A DNA stretch of 64,000 nt from NCBI GenBank assembly GCA_024867545.1, contig JANFNE010000061.1, positions 248,001 through 312,000 of the forward strand, written 5' to 3'. The notes under the pieces are model-generated. The model saw only the letters and a list, made by a program, of their open reading frames with translations. It was not told where the DNA came from and ran no database searches. The first letter of the stretch is position 1. Each line of letters opens with the position of its first letter. Source of the DNA: Phytopythium helicoides. Lineage: Eukaryota; Oomycota; Peronosporomycetes; Pythiales; Pythiaceae. The position numbers and the translations under genes are program-made. Positions 1 through 10,506 of the stretch are shown piece after piece.

Positions 1-992
1 AAGACTGTGAGCTGGTCGATATCACCGAAAGATAGAGGCTGATCGTCGTCCTAAACGCATGGACAACACACGAACACACACGCGCAACAACAGTCAACAT
101 TCAACATCAACCAACAAACCTCCAGACGCTTTTGCATCCAGCACCTTGAAGCGGCGGTGAATGCTAGCAATCGCCAACTGCGCGCGCTTGAGGAAATACA
201 CGCGACCCACGTCCTCCACGTCACAGTGGTCGTTGAACGCAGGGAAAGTGCTCACAAACGCATCCAACAGCTTGCTGGCGCTCGCATTCGTCGCCGAGTC
301 GACATTGGACAGCACGAAGGCGCCAAAGTCCTCCACGCCAAGCTCCACGAGCTTCTCGCCCGATTCGTTCAGCACACGAAGCAGCATCTCCGCCAAAGGC
401 TTGAGCGGACCCTGAGAGGGGGGCAGCACGTGAGTCGTATGTCAGTCGTTCCTCATGCTGCTGCTACTGCTGCTGCTGCTGCTACAGCACGTGAACCCTT
501 CGTACAGGCTTGGCGATGTAGATTCCCGGCGACAGTTGCTCGTCACGCTCAAGCGGCAGCGAAAAGTAGTTGGCCACCGAGTCCAGCGACAGCCCGCGCA
601 TGAACTTGCCGTCCAGCTTGGGCACTGAGATGTACATGCCGATGAGTCCATAGAGCTGCGATGACGCGTGCGTTAGCATTGCTCATGACCACGGCTCTGG
701 CATCCAGTTGCAGCCTCTTACAATGGTCTCGTATGCTCCCTGATCCACATCAACCGATTTCGTCAGCGCGAGCTCGACCTTGCGTTATCCTCCATTTTCC
801 AGTCCAGTCCATCCGTACCCGTTCCGTGAACTTGTGCAGGTCCTTACGGAACCCGCTGCCAAAGTTGAGCAGTCCGTGCAGCACTGCCGATGGAAGTCCT
901 TCGTCAGTTCCTGTTCGCATTGAGATCGACATCGGCATGGCCGCGGCAGTCGCGCAAGGTGTTTCGGAAGCTCTCTTGAGGTCATTGCTCAT
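1..992 (-). CDS. QNG1: Queuosine salvage protein (Qng1, PF10343), partial at window edge
   Basis: Queuosine 5'-monophosphate N-glycosylase, which releases queuine for tRNA modification. Minus-strand exons, all joined in phase 0: 819 to about 992, a microexon 722-739, 506-655, 145-411 and 1-50 (continuing past the window). Family landmarks in order are LNFGSGFRKDLH, GAYETI (the whole microexon), LYGLIGMYIS, LKPLAEM...LNESGEKL, YFLKRAQLA and FGDIDQLTVF. Start is uncertain: ATG at 992 gives an N-terminus shorter than usual, so an upstream exon may be missing. Identification comes from matching the remembered family pattern, not a search. The C-terminal third lies outside the window. Confidence 0.82.
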
Positions 993-1378
993 CGAAAAGG
1001 AAACCGGCTCCTTTACTAATGAACTGTCAACCACGATCAATCTGCACTGATCAGGCTCGGTTTGCCTGGTGCCACCATCGTCAAGGCTGATGGTACTTGT
1101 GCTGAGGCTCCAATGAGCATACCAACTGCTGCTCTATGCCTACCGGCGGTAGTCTGCCGCCGGCTTGGATCGACCGCCGGCTCGGATCTTTCCCCCAAGC
1201 AGGGAAACCGAGGCAAGAAAGACTGCGACCGACATGCAGCACAGCCAGGTGATGTGGCGCTGGGCACGGGAGGCTCGTGGGTCGACCTGAACTACCATTG
1301 CTGTACGCCTGGGGGGATTTTGATGTGCGAAGATTCTAGTGGAAGCTCCTGTGGGCCTGCATTTTGAAGGCCGTTCCA

Positions 1379-1859
1379 TCACTGCCTTTTCGTCAAATTG
1401 CTCGAGCTTGAGGAGGTTAACTCCTCGCACACTGCGTCAATGTCCTTCTTGTTCAGCACACACATCTTGACCGACGCGTTGCTGCGCAGTGCCTGCAGCC
1501 CGTCGTCGCCAAGAAAATACTTGAGCTCCTTTTCCGGTGTCGAATACGTGTAGTCGTCGACAAGGGCGGAAACAAATTCCGTGACCCATGTACTTGGAAA
1601 AGCGGTACGGGCGGGTCTTACCGTACTAGAAAGGCTCTTCGTCCATTTGTCGCGCTCCAACTGGTGGAGATAGATGAACCCCGGGCGAGTGTTCATGAGC
1701 GGTAGCAAGCGAACGAGTCCGAGCACCATGCTTCGTTCGTGGTGAACGTTGACACAGACTACCAAGGAGTTGGTATGCTTTCCTTGACGCTGATTGCACC
1801 AATCAGAAATGCGGAAACAGTGTGAGCGTGAGTATGACGATGACCAGTAGTGCTGCCAT
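1379..1859 (-). CDS. Hypothetical protein with N-terminal membrane segment
   Basis: An ATG at 1859 opens a strongly hydrophobic stretch (MAALLVIVILTLTLF), suggesting a signal anchor. A protein-like frame follows with VVCVNVHHERSMVLGLVRLL and, near the end, DDYTYSTPEKELKYFLGDD, stopping at 1379. The two parts are in different frames and join only with a one-base indel near 1805-1812, the defect seen in many genes of this window. I do not recognise the family. It could be a membrane-anchored enzyme or a degraded gene. Confidence 0.35.
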
Positions 1860-2229
1860 TGCGAGCAGTAGCGGAGGTGGTGTCGAAAGCACTAACAGTT
1901 AGAGACTGTCAATCTGACCGGCCCATTTCGTTGACTGCTCTCACACTTGCCGTACCCTTCTCGCGAAGGTATTTGCAGCGATTCTAGTCGACGGCAGGCG
2001 CGGTCGAAATCATGTAATACCTCTTCGCGATTGTCAAGACCGCAACAGTTTGCGGAAATCCAAGCAAACGGTTTGAGCACTTTCGAGCGCTGAGAGATCT
2101 CGCGCCGGAGACGCACAACATGCGTCACAGTTATGTTTTGTTGAAGTGCTCATGCCCATGGACGACACCAATCGGTCATACAGCATCAACAAAGAGCGAT
2201 CGAGATCTACTGGACATCATATCCATGAC

Positions 2230-2485
2230 TACCTGGAATCCATTGAATGACTACCAGATAGTCATTCAGATAAACCAAAACACGGTAGAGGATTGACATT
2301 TTATCAAAACACGGTGGTGCGAAGCGGGACTTTTCAGCGCATCTCATTGGTGCGCGGTGGCATCGGCCGGCCAATCACATGCGCTGAAAAGTCCCGCTTC
2401 GCACCGTGTATTGATATAAGGTCAATACTACACCGTGTGTTGGTTTTCCGAATGACTACCTGGTAGTCATTCAATGGATACCAGT
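2230..2485. mobile_element. Fold-back (MITE-like) palindromic element
   Basis: Two arms are reverse complements across a short spacer. Outer arm ends are at about 2230-2268 and 2450-2485 (ATTGAATGACTACCAG against CTGGTAGTCATTCAAT). Inner arms at 2311-2341 and 2379-2408 pair almost perfectly over about 30 bases. The spacer 2342-2378 contains two inverted CCAAT-type motifs. There is no coding capacity. Architecture fits a non-autonomous hairpin element; no clear target-site duplication was seen. Confidence 0.6.
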
Positions 2486-3766
2486 TGATACACCGTTTTA
2501 GTACTAGTATGCACTTCCTGGTATAGACTACCGGGTAGTCACATACATGGCAAAAATGAATAGTAATAGGAACAGGAATGGATAATAATATCAATGCAAT
2601 ATGAGTAGTAGTTGTAATATTTCCCCCCACAAAGGGGGGAGCAATAAATTTAGTGAAGCCGCATATGTTTGAATCGATCCCACGGTAATCTTTAGTAAAA
2701 GGCGAAAGATTAATACGTGATGAAATCAACTCTGCGGAATGATTTGTTATTGCTACGTCTTACGCTTTTATATACGCTTGGAATCTCCCGTACGAATGTT
2801 TTGGAAAGTGTACCCATTCGTTGTTGGCGATGCTGGTCAAGGTAGGAAGCCCAAGCCACTCAGCAGGACGGAGCATCGTAGCGAGTTTACGTGCTACATC
2901 AGAGTACAGTGTGCGTGTACGCATGCCACCGTTGGTGCCAGCGCAGCAGCAGAAGCAACAACGATGTGACTCAGTGGAGTGGGTTCGTGTGCATCGGAAA
3001 GGGGGCAACGACTTTCGCAGAGGCCAGCAACGTTCCTCTCAAGATGGGCCTTTCGAGCGTCACTGCGCGTCCGGATCGGCGTTGATCTCGCTCAATGCAC
3101 CTTGGACTGCCTTTGGTGGGTTGGCGTGCAGGTAGCTCCGGCAAACTGCCCGGTGACGAGAGCGCGTCCGTCCATAGTGGTGGGTCCCATTGCGAGTGGT
3201 GCACGACGTTGAAGAGCACTACATTAGCATGAATCCCGCGGCGGTTTTGAAGTGAGCGCAAGTGTTGTGAGCGGGTCGGTGTCCGAGTTAGAGTAGTTCA
3301 GCACCTCGGCCTGCAGCAGCACGACGATGAACAATTGCCGTGGACGGGGGCTCGACGTGATACCTAGTGTGGAGCTGATGGCTGCGTTGGTATGTCCTCG
3401 GCAGCTCGAGAAGCTCTGGACATTGTCTAGGAGGCGTCGACGCATCCTAGGCAACCAGCTGCGGCACAGCTTGAAGCTCATTGCCGAGTGCTCTTCGAGC
3501 TCTTCATCACATGATCACGGGCAGCGCCTTGCAGCCAGGGCGAATGGATTCTCCATAGAACCAATCGATCGACCAAAAGGATGGCTCATATCAAACGGTG
3601 AATCTGCCGACGTGAGGCCAATGGTACGGCATTCATTGATGATTGATCGCCACCAACAAAAAGGCAGCGAGCGATGCAGTGACGGCGAGCGAGACACCAA
3701 TGCTGTAACATACTCCACACGTGCACAAAAACCAGGATGTATCACTTTCGAATACTTTGGCACACT
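2486..3766. other. Intergenic stretch with AT-rich island; no gene supported
   Basis: Bases 2540-2760 are conspicuously AT-rich for this window and contain a hairpin CCCCCC-ACAAA-GGGGGG at about 2622-2638. Bases 2760-3480 contain short open frames on both strands without recognisable domains or consistent splice signals. The minus strand has stretches that look coding (for example around 2780-2880), so a decayed gene is possible, but I cannot support one. Confidence 0.4.
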
Positions 3767-4375
3767 ATGGGCAGGAGCCGGTCGCCTGCTAACGATGCTC
3801 GCCGGCCGCGTAGCCGCAGCCGCAGCAGGAGCAGGAGCCACAGCAGGAGCCGCTCCAAGCGCGAGAGGCGGTCGGCGTCGCGCAGCAGGGAGCGCGCGCA
3901 CAGACATCGCAGCCGCAGCCGGAGCCGCAGCCAGGGAGACAGCGGCGGCGGCCGGAGGACGCGCACGCGCAGCAGCAGCGCCGAGGGCGAGCGCCGCCGG
4001 CGTCAGAGCAGCAAGAAGAAGGACAAGAAGCGAGAGAAGAAGCCCAAGGAGAAGAAGAAGAAGGCCAAGCGCGAGCACTCTCCCGACCGCGGCTCGAGCG
4101 CTCACGAGGACGCGCCAACGGCGCCCCCAGCCCCAGTCACCGAGCACGCAGTCGACGCGCGGGACTTTTTCGGGCAGCTGCAGGCGCGAGAGGCCGCCAA
4201 GCCGATGGTGGGCACGGTGCACGCGAGCGGCGTCAAACCGCCGGCGCCGACGTCGCTCGCAGCTGCGTCCGACCAGTGGGAGTGTCCGCGCGCCACGTGC
4301 GGCAAGATGAACTCCAAGTTTGCGGCGGCGTGCGAGAAGTGCGGCTCCATGAAGCGCATGAGCGAGTGGCGCTAG
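3767..4375 (+). CDS. SR-rich protein with C-terminal RanBP2-type zinc finger
   Basis: Single-exon protein of about 202 residues starting MGRSRSPAND. An in-frame ATG 30 bases upstream is less likely because the SR tract begins directly after the chosen start. Residues 1-80 are dense RS/SR dipeptides, followed by a Lys/Glu block (KKKDKKREKKPKEKKKK), a linker, and at the C-terminus WECPRATCGKMN...CEKC. The latter fits the RanBP2 finger pattern W-x-C-x4-C-x3-N-x6-C-x2-C. RS domains plus this finger occur in splicing-associated RNA-binding proteins such as ZRANB2, so a nuclear RNA-processing role is inferred. Finger order differs from ZRANB2 (finger last). Confidence 0.85.
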   Translation: MGRSRSPANDARRPRSRSRSRSRSHSRSRSKRERRSASRSRERAHRHRSRSRSRSQGDSGGGRRTRTRSSSAEGERRRRQSSKKKDKKREKKPKEKKKKAKREHSPDRGSSAHEDAPTAPPAPVTEHAVDARDFFGQLQAREAAKPMVGTVHASGVKPPAPTSLAAASDQWECPRATCGKMNSKFAAACEKCGSMKRMSEWR

Positions 4376-5038
4376 CTCGGCATGCGAACGCACCGCCACA
4401 GCGCTCCGACGCTCCATGAAGTCGCCTCGAGATCCAGCGCATCGCTCAACGGACGGCACCAAATTTTGCGTCACGAGCTGCCGATCGGATCGGATGATCG
4501 ATTGCCAGCCACACACACCGGCGCGCGGCTGGAGGGACCTGGCTGCGTGCAGTGCTGCCCCATGCTCGTCGATTAGGCGTTGATGGTGGCTTCACGTCGA
4601 GAGGGCGGAACGCGCAAAAGTACTCGCCACCAATACATAAATCAAGTAAACGTGCGAACGTTTTGGGCAATCCTGCCGTTTGGAGCGCAAAAAATCCGGG
4701 CTTGGCAAGGGGCACTCGCTTTCGGCCACTACGCGCCAAGCACCAGCTGCTTTTGCGCCAATCAGCGCCCCGCCACTTGTCTCATCACCTCCCGCACTCG
4801 ATATCATCCTCCGTTATCTTTCATATTACTCTGCAATCGCATAATCATCTCGGTGGATCTTGTATCTCTTTTTACCTTCCATCACGTATATCGCGTTTCC
4901 ACAGCGAGGGCTTCCTTCTGTGTCAACCCCTCGCAGCCCAAGGTCGCCGCCTCCCCCTGCACACTCACCACACTCCCGAGAAAGCCGCGCAGCTCGCAGT
5001 CGCCGTGACGCCCCAGGACCTTCGCAGGCAGCAGCAGC
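4376..5038. promoter_or_regulatory. Intergenic region upstream of the PH-domain gene
   Basis: No gene is supported here. The 3' part is pyrimidine-rich and contains a GCCAATCAG box at about 4757-4766 and CT-rich initiator-like sequence near 4815-4835, about 200-280 bases before the PH gene ATG. Assignment as promoter is by position and the CCAAT-type box only. Confidence 0.35.
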
Positions 5039-6787
5039 ATGAGCGGGCAGGAGCAGGTGCTGCGCACTGGCGTGCTGTTCAAGAAGGGCTCGGGCGCGGG
5101 CCCGTTCGGGCGGCGCAACTGGAAGCCGCGCTACTTCGTGCTCACGCCGCACAAGCTGCAGTACTACACGTTCGAGGACGGCGACCTCAAGGGCGAGGTG
5201 GACCTCTCGGGCTGCGACGAGAACGTGCTCGAGGTCATGCCGGCAGACTCGATGAAGACCGGCAGCTCCGCGTCGACCATCTGGCGCGTGGCCATCAACA
5301 CGCCCTCGCGCCGCCTGCTCGTGGCCGCAGGCACCGAGATGGAGATGAACGACTGGGTCGACAAGCTCGTGCTCGCCTTCCGCATCTCCTCGGGCCAGCA
5401 GCCGCCGCCAGACCAGGTGCGCGCATCCATGTACACGCCCGGCGACGCGCGCGTCGTGGCTGGACAAGCCGGCAACAACAACCCCGTCATCACCGACTTC
5501 CAGAACTTTGCGGCCGCGCGCCGCTCCGTGGCCGTCAATATGAACCGCCACAGCGTTGGGTCCCACCACAGCGTCGGTGCCACCGATGTTGCGCGCCACT
5601 CGGATGTGGATGGCGTGCTGCTGGCGCACGCAGACCAGCTCCACGAGCAGCAGCAGCGCCAGCGTGAAGAGGAGGCGGCTGCACGACACCAGCAGGAGAT
5701 GGAAGCTCAGCAGCAGCATGAAGCGGCGGAGGCAGCGGTGCGAGTTAGGGAAGCAGAGGCGGCTGTGGCTGCTGCAGCGGTTGTTGCGGAGCAAGAGGAG
5801 AGGAGACGACAGGAGCAAGCAGAGGAGGCTCGACTGTTGCAGGAGCGCCTAGAGCAGCAGCGACTAGAGAACGAGCGGCTCGAGCAGGAGCGCCGTGAGC
5901 GTGAGCGTCAAGAGCGAATTGCGCAGGAAGAAGCGCGCAAGAAGGCTGTGCACGACAAGCTGCTGGAAGACGAGATGGCCATGACGGGTAGTTTCAAGCA
6001 GCAAGATCAAACCGAGGCGCTGCTGGAGCTGCAGCGCCGGCAGAAGCGCGAGGAGCATGAGCGGATTCGTCGCGAGAGTCAGCAGCGTGCCATTGAAGCG
6101 CAAGCGCTGGCAGAGAAGCAGGAGGCAGACCTGATTGCGCGGCAACAGGAGCTCGCAGCGGCCGCGGAAGACCCGCTTGAGCGTCAGCGCCGCGAGAAGC
6201 GCGAGAAGCGTGAGCGTGAGCAGCGCGAGCGTGCCGAGCGCCTTGCTGCGGAACAACAGCAGCAGAAGGCTGACTTTGACGACCTGGAGTTCCGCATGAC
6301 GGCGCAGATGAATTCTCAGCAGGCGTATTTCGACGTGGACAACGAGAGCGATAGCGACAGCGATGAGGAGTTCGCGCTCAACTCGAACAGTGTCCACGCG
6401 AACCGACACAGTCAGCCGGAGCGGTCTCCGGAGCTTGCACCGGCCCCAGTCGCAATTGAGCGAGTGAGCCTGTCTAGCGACACCCCTGCACCTCGCTCCT
6501 CGCTGATTGGCGACGTCAAGGTGGAGACGATGCGCAAGCAGCAGGCAGAGCACCAGCGCCGGCGCGAGCATTCGCTGCAGCAGGAAAAGTACAAGCTCGA
6601 GCTGGAGCAGCAGCGCGCGCAACTGGAGGCAGTCACACTGTCCCAGCATCAGCACTTCGAGCAGCAGGATGTGACGATCGCGCGCGGTATGGAGCGTGGC
6701 GAAGTGGAGGTCGTGCGGCGGCCAGTGAAGGCCAGTACCGGCGCAAGTCCGCCGGCGCCTCGCGTCATGGATTCCGTCGAGTTTTAG
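5039..6787 (+). CDS. PH-domain protein with long coiled coil
   Basis: Intronless 582-residue protein. Residues about 8-115 form a pleckstrin homology domain: GVLFKKGSGAGPFGRRNWKP, then RYFVLTPHKLQYYTF, ending with the C-terminal helix containing the conserved Trp (MNDWVDKLVLAF). PH domains bind phosphoinositides or protein partners at membranes. Residues about 195-420 are almost entirely Glu/Gln/Arg/Ala heptad-like sequence, a long coiled coil, followed by an acidic Ser patch (DNESDSDSDEEF) and a second short coiled coil near 500-550. Start is the first ATG and is followed immediately by the domain. Probably a membrane-associated scaffold; no catalytic domain is visible. Confidence 0.85.
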   Translation: MSGQEQVLRTGVLFKKGSGAGPFGRRNWKPRYFVLTPHKLQYYTFEDGDLKGEVDLSGCDENVLEVMPADSMKTGSSASTIWRVAINTPSRRLLVAAGTEMEMNDWVDKLVLAFRISSGQQPPPDQVRASMYTPGDARVVAGQAGNNNPVITDFQNFAAARRSVAVNMNRHSVGSHHSVGATDVARHSDVDGVLLAHADQLHEQQQRQREEEAAARHQQEMEAQQQHEAAEAAVRVREAEAAVAAAAVVAEQEERRRQEQAEEARLLQERLEQQRLENERLEQERRERERQERIAQEEARKKAVHDKLLEDEMAMTGSFKQQDQTEALLELQRRQKREEHERIRRESQQRAIEAQALAEKQEADLIARQQELAAAAEDPLERQRREKREKREREQRERAERLAAEQQQQKADFDDLEFRMTAQMNSQQAYFDVDNESDSDSDEEFALNSNSVHANRHSQPERSPELAPAPVAIERVSLSSDTPAPRSSLIGDVKVETMRKQQAEHQRRREHSLQQEKYKLELEQQRAQLEAVTLSQHQHFEQQDVTIARGMERGEVEVVRRPVKASTGASPPAPRVMDSVEF

Positions 6788-7805
6788 GGTGAGCAACAGT
6801 GCATGTGCAGGGGTACCAAAGTGTAAGCGCGAAAAAGTAAAGTGAACCATAAGCCACGAGAATTGTTTGGGTAGCATAGCATGAGCTTGGTGCTTGGTAA
6901 CCAATCACCAGCGCGGCGGACCGACCAATTCACTGGGATGCTCTAGCGCAAATCGTGGGCCACCGGGTGGCAGACGTCTATCCAGCTTTGGGAGCACAGA
7001 TCGATCGTGCACCGTGATGTGAACAAGTTCTGCGATGATAGCACGAACGCTCAAGAGGTGGGAATTCGCGATGAGGTCGAGATCAAGGCCGCGTTGAAGG
7101 AGCCTCTACCCAAAGAATCGATGGCGTATGGGCAAGATCGAATGCAAGTTTCGTCATTGCTGGCACGTGCTCGTGCAAGAGCATAAGTAGAAGGCGAACC
7201 TGCGTCGCGATCCAGCCGCCCTGCTGCCACGGAAGCGCTGCGCAAACCAAGTGCTGAGCAATTCTTTCATGTGACTCAAGTCGTCAACACTGCAAAGTCG
7301 CCAAAGCACATCAGTCAGGACCGTCTCAAGGAGCTGGGTGAAAAGCTCGTGAGCAGGTGAAAGCAGCTTAGAGAGACTGATGGACGAGTTGTGCAGGTGT
7401 TGCATGCGTAGTTGCCGGCTCTCTAGGCCACGAATGCAATCCACCCGTTGTCAGTTTCTACTCTATCCATTGAGCCGCCACCAAGCAGCAGCACATTCGG
7501 TCGTCTCGAGACTTCCATTCACTTTGCGAAAGTGATGGATGCCCGCTTCAAGCTTGAAGTTCGGTCGCCTCCCTTGCGTCGACGCCCCTCTATTCCCCAT
7601 ATCCCCCTTTTTCCTAATACTCCCCTTCTCATCTCCAGTATCGCCCAGCACCTCCCAAATCGCAACCGAATACCTGATAACAGGCGCGCGAGCGTCGAGG
7701 CCCTGCGGCGTATCTGATGCCGCCAACGCACGCACTTTTCTTCCCCACGGAACCTGCAAAGCTCCTCGGCGGTCCGCGAGCCCCCCTAGCAGCGCGGCAC
7801 GAGCC
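6788..7805. other. Intergenic region; no gene supported
   Basis: About 1 kb with scattered short open frames on both strands, none with a recognisable motif. A plus-strand frame around 6990-7184 without a start codon is the longest protein-like stretch. The last 300 bases probably hold the promoter of the downstream PHD gene. Confidence 0.35.
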
Positions 7806-9418
7806 ATGGCGAGCCGAGTGCAGAGCGCGGCGGCGCAGTACCCTTCGCGCGCAGGCGTCGACTTCACGCAGCTGCGGGTGCGCAACGCGACGACGGCGCG
7901 ACGCCGAGAGAGGCGGCGCATGACACGCTAACGGGCGGCGCGGCTGCGTGTGTGCGTGTGTGCGCATGGCGAGCAGGAGCAGGCGCTGCGGCGGTACCTG
8001 GCGTTCCATGGCGTGGCGGCGCCCGTCGGCAGCTCGCGCGAGCAGCTCGCGGTGCTGGTCGCGAGGTCGGCGGGGCTTGCGGCCGGGAGATGATACAGGA
8101 TGCACGCCAACCGGTCTGACACGCTGGCGCTGTCGTGGGGCGCAGACACTTTGTCGAGGCGAGCCAGCACGCGGACGAGGCGGCCAGCATATCCACTTTC
8201 GTGTCGTTCGTACGTCCGCGAGCGAGCTGGTACGGATCGCGCGGGGGCACTCACGGCGGATCTGGTGGTGCGCAGATCTCGCAGAAGGACCCTGAGGGCG
8301 TGCACAAGCGGCGCAAGATCGCGGCCGACAAGCGGGCGCACGTGCGTGCCAGCGTGCACCACGGCCCGCGGCTGGACGACGCCGTCGACCAAGCGCTCAT
8401 GGAGCTCCGCGCGCAGGACGATGACCGTCCAAATAATGTGCTCGTGGACATTGCCGCGGCGCGCGCTATAGAGCATCGAACGAGCGACGAGTTTGACGAC
8501 TTGGCCATGGAGGTTCGCGTCGTGCTGCGGATTGTGTACGTATGATTTTGCCAGCTGATGTGTGATGTGAATTGTTAGCCATCGTCGTTCGAGTTGGACG
8601 GTGACAACGACTCGTTTGACGAGGCCAACGACACTCCTGAAGTGCAGCATCGAAGTGGTCGACGCGCAGGGCGAAGCGGATCCAAGCACACAACGTCGCG
8701 GCGCTCGGGTGCGCACTCGTCGTCAACTAGTGCTGGCACCAATGCCATCAAGAAGAAGAAGGCCGGTCGAAAACCCCGACTCTACTGCGTGTGCAAGGGC
8801 TCGAGCTTCGGCGACATGATCGCATGTGATAACAAAAAGTGCCTCGACCGATCCAACTGGTATCACATGAGCTGCGTCGGTCTCAATCCAGCGAAACCAC
8901 CGCCCGATACGTGGTATTGCCCACAATGTCGCGGAAAGGATATGGACGACATCCCAGAGAACCGTACGTCCACATCCCCAACGCGGTGAAGATATCGTGG
9001 TTTTGTATGCTAACAAATTTGTTGCCATGCAGAGTACCGCAAACCTGTCGCGAGTGTTACGTACGGCGACATGATCTCGCATGCACTGACGGCACTGCCA
9101 GAGGGCAAAGTGCGTCTAGCGTTCGCAAAGCTGGAGTCAAGAGGAGCACTAACAATTTGTTGATTGCAGGGTACATTCAAGGAGATTTGCGACTTTGTCG
9201 AAAAGGAATATGAGAGTCAACTCAACTGGAAGCTTGAGAGGTGCGCAGCGCGCGCCGACAAACACAGCGATCGACGTCGACCACTAACAAGCAACTGTAT
9301 TCCCAGCGACCAACGCAAATCTCCTGTCTGGAAGTCTTCCGTGCGCAAGATCCTCTTCTCCAACATGCGCTTCCGCAAGCACCCCGAAGACAAAGGCAAC
9401 TTTTGTCTGGCAGCCTGA
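7806..9418 (+). CDS. Chromatin protein: SAP30-like Sin3-binding region, PHD finger, winged-helix-like C-terminus
   Basis: Eight exons: 7806-7877, 7977-8065, 8146-8209, 8276-8512, 8579-8963, 9033-9109, 9170-9240, 9307-9418. They sum to 1107 nt and encode 368 residues with no frame error. Residues about 27-75 (LRRYLAFHGV, SSREQLAVLVARHF, TFVSF) follow the SAP30 Sin3-binding pattern. The middle carries a complete PHD finger: YCVCKGSSFGDMIACDN, then C..SNWYHMSCVGL, then TWYCPQC. The PHD is ING-like and likely reads histone H3 tails. The last 75 residues (VTYGDMISHALTALPEGKGT to FRKHPEDKGNF) look like a winged helix. Introns 6 and 7 contain CACTAAC-type branch points. Inferred role: histone deacetylase or chromatin-reader complex subunit. 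Confidence 0.8.
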
Positions 9419-9719
9419 GCAGTGAGCTTCTCAAGTCAAAAAAAGTATCCTGCCCCATCCAAGTTGAAGTGGCGTTGACGCAGCCTCCGTCATTCAGCGC
9501 GATCAGCCTTTGCATGTTCCATCTACCCTCATCAGTATTCTGCTCGTCGTTTGCAAGAGCACGCCCAAGTATGTATCAAATAACCAAGTGATCGGCCCAA
9601 CAACGCGCTAGCGACGTCACATCAGCAACAATCAGCTTCATTTGGGCGGTTCACAGACTGCGCGCGGATCAACCCGACGCTATGTAATGAGCATCCGCCC
9701 CGCTTGTTTTTGCCTACGC

Positions 9720-10297
9720 CTACGCCTTGTTGTCGCTCGGGTCGAGGTCGGGCAGGTCCTCGTCGTCCGAGTCCTCCTCGCCATCGTAGTCGTCCATCAT
9801 GCCAGCGGCGTTCTGCGCGGCCATCATTTGGTTGATGTCGAAGCCGCCACCGCCGCTGAGCGCGCTCATGTCGAAGCCCTGGTCCTCCTCCTCCTCGTCC
9901 TCATCGACAAACTTGGCCCAGTCGACCTTGACGTTGGTCTTCTCGAGCACCTTGTCGGCAAGCAGCCGCGGCCAGAACTCGGCCTCCTTGTCCTTCTTGA
10001 GGATGTAAAAGTGCACGTTGCGGTCCGTCTTGGCCCACACGCTCTCCTTGGCGGCCGTGTCCACCTCGGCGAAGAACTCGAGCGACACCTCGTACTCCTG
10101 TCCGTTGCTCTTGCCACTGCAGCCCACCGTCAGTCCCTCGCTAACAAACCCCTCCAGCGCACCACCACCCACCTGAACTTGAGGCTCTTGTCCGTCAGCG
10201 ACACCTTCTCGTCCTTGACGTCCGGCAGGTCCACCGTCACGTACAGCGAGTCTTTCCGCTGCGCCCACTTGACAGGAGCCCATAGAGCCTTCGACAT
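9720..10297 (-). CDS. SBA1: Hsp90 co-chaperone p23 (CS domain)
   Basis: Two exons, 10173-10297 and 9720-10116, encode 173 residues. The N-terminal CS domain has the p23 signatures VKWAQRKDSLYVTVDLPD and WAKTDRNVHFYILKK, followed by WPRLLADK and VDWAKFVDEDEEEED. The acidic C-terminal tail (GEEDSDDEDLPDLD) is also typical. p23 stabilises the closed ATP-bound form of Hsp90 in the cytosol. The intron (10117-10172) splits an AGT codon. The gene is head-to-head with the NR2C2AP homologue starting at 10507; the 209-bp gap contains a heat-shock-element-like motif. Convergent with the PHD gene. Confidence 0.92.
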
Positions 10298-10506
10298 GGC
10301 TGGCAGCAGTTGGTCGCGGGGTCACGGGGAGCGGGGAGCAGCGCGCGGAAGAAAGTGACGAGCTCGGCGCGCGCGCGGCGGGTCGGTCGACTTTTCCAGA
10401 AGCTTGTGACTTGGGGGGGAAAGATCCCGCCTTTTCGGCCAATCCGCGCACGGCATTTTCGAATCAAGTGTGGCCCACATGAACAGCTACGCACGCCACC
10501 ACCCAG
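10298..10506. promoter_or_regulatory. Bidirectional promoter of p23 and NR2C2AP homologue
   Basis: The 209-bp gap separates two divergent start codons. It contains TTCCAGAAGCTTG at 10394-10406, which reads as TTC-nn-GAA-nn-TTg, close to a three-unit heat shock element, and a GCCAAT box at 10438-10443. A heat shock element would be sensible for an Hsp90 co-chaperone. Evidence is motif and position only. Confidence 0.5.

Noticed and set aside
3327..4516. Long Arg/Ala/Ser-rich frames on both strands around the SR gene
   Set aside because: They overlap the SR/RanBP2 gene in other frames, and their composition follows from its GC-rich repeats.
4826..5818. 330-codon minus-strand frame opposite the PH gene
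   Set aside because: Shadow of the PH coding strand; no domain, and the plus strand has an unambiguous PH domain.
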